From contig NC_084802.1 in assembly GCF_963169125.1 (NCBI RefSeq), positions 34,472,607-34,536,606 of the forward strand: a stretch of 64,000 nucleotides of DNA, in the 5' to 3' direction. The stretch's first letter is position 1. Each line of letters begins with the position of its first letter. The notes below the pieces were generated by a model. The model did not search any database. It saw nothing but the letters and a program-made list of their open reading frames with translations, and had not been told where the DNA came from. This DNA comes from Humulus lupulus (Eukaryota > Streptophyta > Magnoliopsida > Rosales > Cannabaceae). The position numbers and the translations under genes are program-made. Below, piece by piece: positions 60,088-64,000 of this stretch.

Positions 60088-61829
60088 TGTCCAAGAACTT
60101 TACTTAGCTAGTTAGATAATAGTAATAATAGTAATTGTAGTAGTATTCTTATGACTGTGGACTTTGGTTCAGAACGGGATTTAATTGGACACTCATAGTA
60201 ACACTTGTAGATTTTCTAAGTTTAACCTATAGTTTAAGAATATTAATTTTAACCTAAGGTTTGATTAATATGACTGATATTGATGGTGATATTTATTATA
60301 TTATAAGGTTTAGTTAGACCCAATAAGAAAGTAACACTTGTCATGTGTATGTTTAATGATAATTAAGTATTTTTGAGGAATAAGTTTATTAAGATTAATA
60401 TTTGAATATCCTAGGGTCTGTTAGCAGCTTTGAAAATGTTAGAGGACTTAGTCAAGGTTGTTTACTCAATTCAAATTAAGCTGAAAATGTGCAATTTCGT
60501 GTTTAAATATTCAGCGTATGCCGATATATCGCAGCTATAGGGGGCGATATATCGTAGTACGGGGATACGAAAAACACATTACTTCGCACGAGCACCTCGA
60601 CGAGCCTCGAGCATGCTGGCCCAGGCGATATATCACCTACAAGGGGTGATATATCGGCTCCCTTGCTATAATTTTGAATGTTTTTTAAAACGTTCTCATT
60701 TTAATCTTTAACCTCTTGATAAGTCCAGCATCTTTCTGACCGAGTCTTCAGCCTCTGCTGAGCGATAATTCAAATATTTTTCACTTACAAAGCCATTATT
60801 TTATTCAAGTTAAATGAAGATCTTTTCATCCTTGAACTCTATAAATAGGACCTAGTACCCAGCCATTTATTCATTCATCAAGCTAAGTTCAGAGGCTGCA
60901 AGCTGCTAGGTTATTGCTGAGATTATAAACACTTGGGTTGGGGATTAAAAGCTTAATCATTATAAGCTTACCAAAAACTTGGGAAGTAAGGTTTATGCAC
61001 ATTTCGGTTCAAGGTTTAGATTGGTCATAGAAGCATTCAAGGTATTCCAAACTCTAGTTCATTTTGATATTGTTTTCTTTAAGTTCTTATAGTTTCTACT
61101 CAACATCCTAACTTTATTCTTTATTCTTGAATAGGAAATCTAAGATCTTGAACATAAGATTCTTGGTAAGTGTATTTTGATGGTATAGTTCTTTCATCAC
61201 TTTCATCCCTTTTTCTTTAGTATGCTCACCCTTTCATTTATGGTTTTTAGGAGTGTTCCAAAGTCCCAAACCTGTTCTCATATCCCGGTACTTTTGGTAA
61301 GGAAAATAGGATAGGATTTTATATGTTATGTTATGTGTTATCTTATGATTTAAGTGTTATGTATATGTTATATGTTATATTTTGTATGTTTGTAGACTTG
61401 GGCATATGACCTGTATAACTAACAAGCCCCAATAAATTTATGGGCATATGACTTGCTTAGCTAGCAAGCCCCACAAATCTAATGGGCATATGACTTGTTT
61501 AGTTTATAGGACCCCAAGTAATAATGGCCATTATAGTACGTGTAACATATGTTTATGATATGTTTTATGTTGCATTATGAATCTTATGTATATGGTTTAT
61601 GTGTTAGATTTTCCTTGCTGGGCATTAGGCTCACTCCTTTATGTTTATATGTGCAGGAAAATAGCTTTGGTGGCGGGAAAGGTTCTTAGAAGCTTAGGAT
61701 GTGTATTGAGGCAGGATGGAATCGATGAACCGAGCGTTCGATTTGAGGATGAAGTCTCTTTCAATTTTATATGTATTTTTCCGCACTTTATTATGTAATC
61801 CATGTTATTTAAAATTATGTTATGTTTTG
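60088..61829 (+). mobile_element. A3: family-A LTR, 3'-truncated
   Basis: It starts TGTCCAAGAACTTTACTTAG (family start with TAGAG deleted) and follows A2 through the GATATATCGC repeats (60530-60660), the TATA box (60840-60849), three GGGCATATGAC units (about 61400-61515) and the TTGCTGGGC motif (61615-61623). It stops near 61829, about 170 bases short of the family end, where family-B sequence begins. No TSD is identifiable. Confidence 0.85.
60840..60849 (+). promoter_or_regulatory. TATA box of the family-A LTR A3
   Basis: TATAAATAGG followed by ACCTAGTACCCAGCC, as in A2. Confidence 0.65.
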
Positions 61830-63889
61830 GTTATAACAGGTTTAAGTTCGGGGCTCGGGGTGAGTCTCGGGGTGATTTTAATAATTAGAGCGTTACCGGG
61901 GATTTTAGGGTAACGGGATATGAATTATTGATGTTTGAGAATATTGAGATTAACAGGAATTGGGAAGCGTTAATTATGATTAACGGGATAAGTGGAAAGT
62001 ACCAATTTTACCCTTGAAATGGTTTTAGAGGCCTTAAGTGACTTAAGGGTAATTAGGTCATTTGGGTGGATTTGTATGACCTTTAAGTTGGCTATTGGCT
62101 GTAGAAGCATGTGGAATAAAACGGAGTTAAAAACAGAGTTGTCTTTCTCCTTCCCGTACCTCATTTTCTCCCTATCTTTCCTTGAGGTTTTTGGCTCCAA
62201 ATTGAAGTAGCAAGCTAGGAAATCAAAGCTTGGAGGTTGTGGATTTAGTTCTTCTACTAAGGAGGATTCAAAACCAGTTGGAGGTAAGGAATTGTCCATG
62301 AATTTCAGGTGTTACTCTGTTTTTCTTTATAGTTTTCAGCTTATAGTTTTTGTGTGGATAGTTGGAATCAATGGGAGTTTTTGTGTAAGATTGATTGGGT
62401 TTTGATGAGGGTATGATGTAGATGAAGTTTAGGGGTTGAATTGGGTGTTTTGGTAAGGTTTTGGATTGGTTTGGAGGGTTTGGTTTCAAGAGAAATCGCA
62501 ATGAAGAAGAACCAGAAAGTTTCTGGTCTGTAATTGGCGTAGCAGCTCCATTTAGGGCACATCAGCGCTAGGCAGGGCAGAGAGTTGGGCTCTCTGACTA
62601 GGAAATAGGGCTGCAGCGCCATTTAATAGGGCTGCATCGCTGGTCCATTTTTCAGCAAACCTATTTTAGGGCTCGGAATGATCCTTAAGGCTCGGGGTTT
62701 GGTTCCTTTGCCTCGTTTGAGTATATTAAGATTCCCGAGAGTGGGGGATTGATCCCGGGAGTGTGGTTTTAGATTGTGAACCATTTATTAATTTATTTTA
62801 TTAATGGATTATAATTGGTTATGATTAGGAAACCGCTAAGGAATCTAAAGGTTGATCGTTCTCAAGGGTCGTTCTTATATTATTTTTAGCTCGAACTTGA
62901 GGAAAGAAAACAGTGTATGAATACAGTTGCACCCTGTATATGTTTATGACATGCATGGTTTGTCATTATAGCATGTTGGTTGACATATGTGGACATGGAT
63001 TGCATATTAAATGCTAGTGAACGCTGATTACTTGTTTATGGCACTGACTAGTCAGGGACCGACCCTAAAGTCGATGAACACGCATTGAATGACTCTATGC
63101 CATTAATGCTGAACCGACCCTAAGGTCAAAGATCTTATAAGCGCTTGCCTGGCCTAGGACCAGATGTTCATAGCCAAGGTATACGACCTCGGTGACTGTT
63201 TGTCACATGGCTGGGGGACGCTGTCCTTAGTTACGACTCTAGAGTCGGGAGGATGGTTATGTTGGTGACCAATCACCATGCACCTATCCTGATCAAACTT
63301 ATGAAAGAACCACTTATCAAATAAGCCCTGGTGACCCTATCGTCACATGGCTAGAGGGAGTTGTACCCGCTTTTGTGACTTTTGGCTATTGTCACCTATC
63401 TGTTTTGGACCGTTGGTCCTGAATGACTATTATGATTATTGTTGATATTACATCATGCTTTATTGTGTTTTCTTGCTGGGCCTTGTCTCATGGGTGCTAC
63501 GTGGTGCAGGTAAAGGGAAAGAGAAGCTCACCCAACCTTGAGTGGAGAGCTTGGGCGATGTTGTGTACATATTGGGCCGCTTGACCACCACGGTCAAGGA
63601 GTTCTCAGAGGGACTAGGGGTTTACCTTATTTTTGCTGCTTAGGCCGGCAGGGATTGTAAATTTGAAACAGTAGCGACCCTTTTGTATTATAAACAGCTT
63701 GTAAACATTTTGAAAGGCTCATGAGCAGTTTATTTACTTAATGAAATGTATCCTTTCCTTTTTACTGGTTTTTCACCTTAACCTAATAATAACACTTAGA
63801 TCACGTTTTTAACCAAAGGACTCGGGTAGCGAGTCAAATTTCTGGTTCACTGTTCACTGTAACTGTTCTGGGGTAGCCAGGGCATTACA
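61830..63889 (+). mobile_element. B7: family-B LTR, 5'-truncated
   Basis: It begins inside the family at GGTTATAACAGGTTTAAG (compare the minus strand at about 15710 and 8245) and runs to the family end GGGCATTACA at 63889. It is in plus orientation and matches B2 read in reverse, including CGACTCTAGAGTCG at 63234-63247 and the TTGCTGGGC motif at 63473-63481. The first 200-300 bases of the LTR are missing. Confidence 0.87.
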
Positions 63890-64000
63890 CATATCTTGTC
63901 TGTAATCATCCTTCCTCATTGGTGGAGGTCTTCTGTACGGTACGACTGCGTGTGTAGCGTTGAAAACATCGGCACGGGGCTCCAACAGGATGGAGTAAGT
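63890..64000 (-). pseudogene. gag fragment of the Tat-like element
   Basis: The minus strand is open from the window edge and includes ADVFNATHAVVPYRRPPPMR, resembling the linker before the zinc knuckle in Tat-lineage gag proteins. It is cut at 63890 by the LTR B7. With only 37 codons visible the call rests on this motif and on orientation. Confidence 0.5.

Larger units (their letters stand above)
46569..64000 (-). mobile_element. Tat/Grande/Retand-like Ty3/gypsy element with antisense ORF, heavily interrupted
   Basis: On the minus strand, from the right edge, there is a gag fragment (64000-63890), an integrase (60087-56749), a gap with a plus-strand ORF (55898-47802), a purine tract and an LTR (47295-46569). 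The integrase sequence and an antisense ORF between pol and the 3' LTR are hallmarks of Tat-lineage elements such as Grande and Retand. Insertions are the GAG-only relic (49918-about 55838), a copia solo LTR (57618-59861) and fused LTR pieces (60088-63889) where protease, RT and RNase H should lie. The 5' LTR is off the right edge. Confidence 0.8.

Noticed and set aside
1..64000. CRISPR array, tRNA or rRNA genes
   Set aside because: None seen. The repeats are LTRs, transposon subterminal arrays and microsatellites. The tRNA-like match at 3137 is a primer binding site.

Overview
This window is a repeat-dominated stretch of a plant nuclear genome, almost certainly a eudicot. It carries Ty1/copia and Ty3/gypsy LTR retrotransposons with 5-bp target site duplications (TSDs), CACTA and hAT DNA transposons, and one intron-containing R2R3-MYB gene. 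The style of the LTRs and the depth of nesting remind me of Cannabaceae (hop or cannabis), but that is an impression, not a result. I see no bacterial, organellar, rRNA or tRNA genes and no CRISPR array.

Layout. 1-2970: part of a copia element (minus) sitting in the 5' LTR of a gypsy element. 2971-17292: a decayed chromodomain (Tekay-like) gypsy element (plus), called G1, carrying a solo LTR (family A, 4060-8925) that itself contains another solo LTR (family B, 5823-8557), and a further family-B solo LTR in its 3' LTR (13691-16012). 17293-27042: a CACTA transposon (minus), CACTA1, with broken transposase and Ulp1-protease genes and a family-A solo LTR at 23614-25507. 27043-32119: a second CACTA element (minus), CACTA2, whose coding exon is the landing site of CACTA1. 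32226-34231: remains of a third CACTA element (minus) with palindromic subterminal repeats. 34232-38658: the only single-copy-looking island, holding a three-exon R2R3-MYB gene (minus) of the RAX/MYB36 type, with a GC-AG second intron. 38659-45216: a hAT element (plus) with a perfect 8-bp TSD, interrupted by a family-B solo LTR (41387-43606). 45225-46568: AT-rich spacer. 46569-64000: a Tat/Grande/Retand-like gypsy element (minus) that has an antisense ORF on the plus strand between its integrase and 3' LTR. It is interrupted by a GAG-only gypsy relic (49918-about 55838), a copia solo LTR (57618-59861) and a fused pair of truncated LTRs (60088-63889) where its protease and reverse transcriptase should be.

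Order of events. Target duplications and reading frames give a relative history. CACTA2 received CACTA1, which received G1, which received A1, which received B1: five levels. The copia element and B2 entered G1 separately. All transposon genes seen here have frameshifts, stops or lost catalytic residues, so the MYB gene is the only locus likely to make a functional protein. It is bracketed by the CACTA relic about 1.7 kb beyond its stop codon and the hAT element about 0.66 kb upstream of its start codon.

All boundaries, TSDs and frames were read by eye. Family names rest on recognised motifs and not on database searches.
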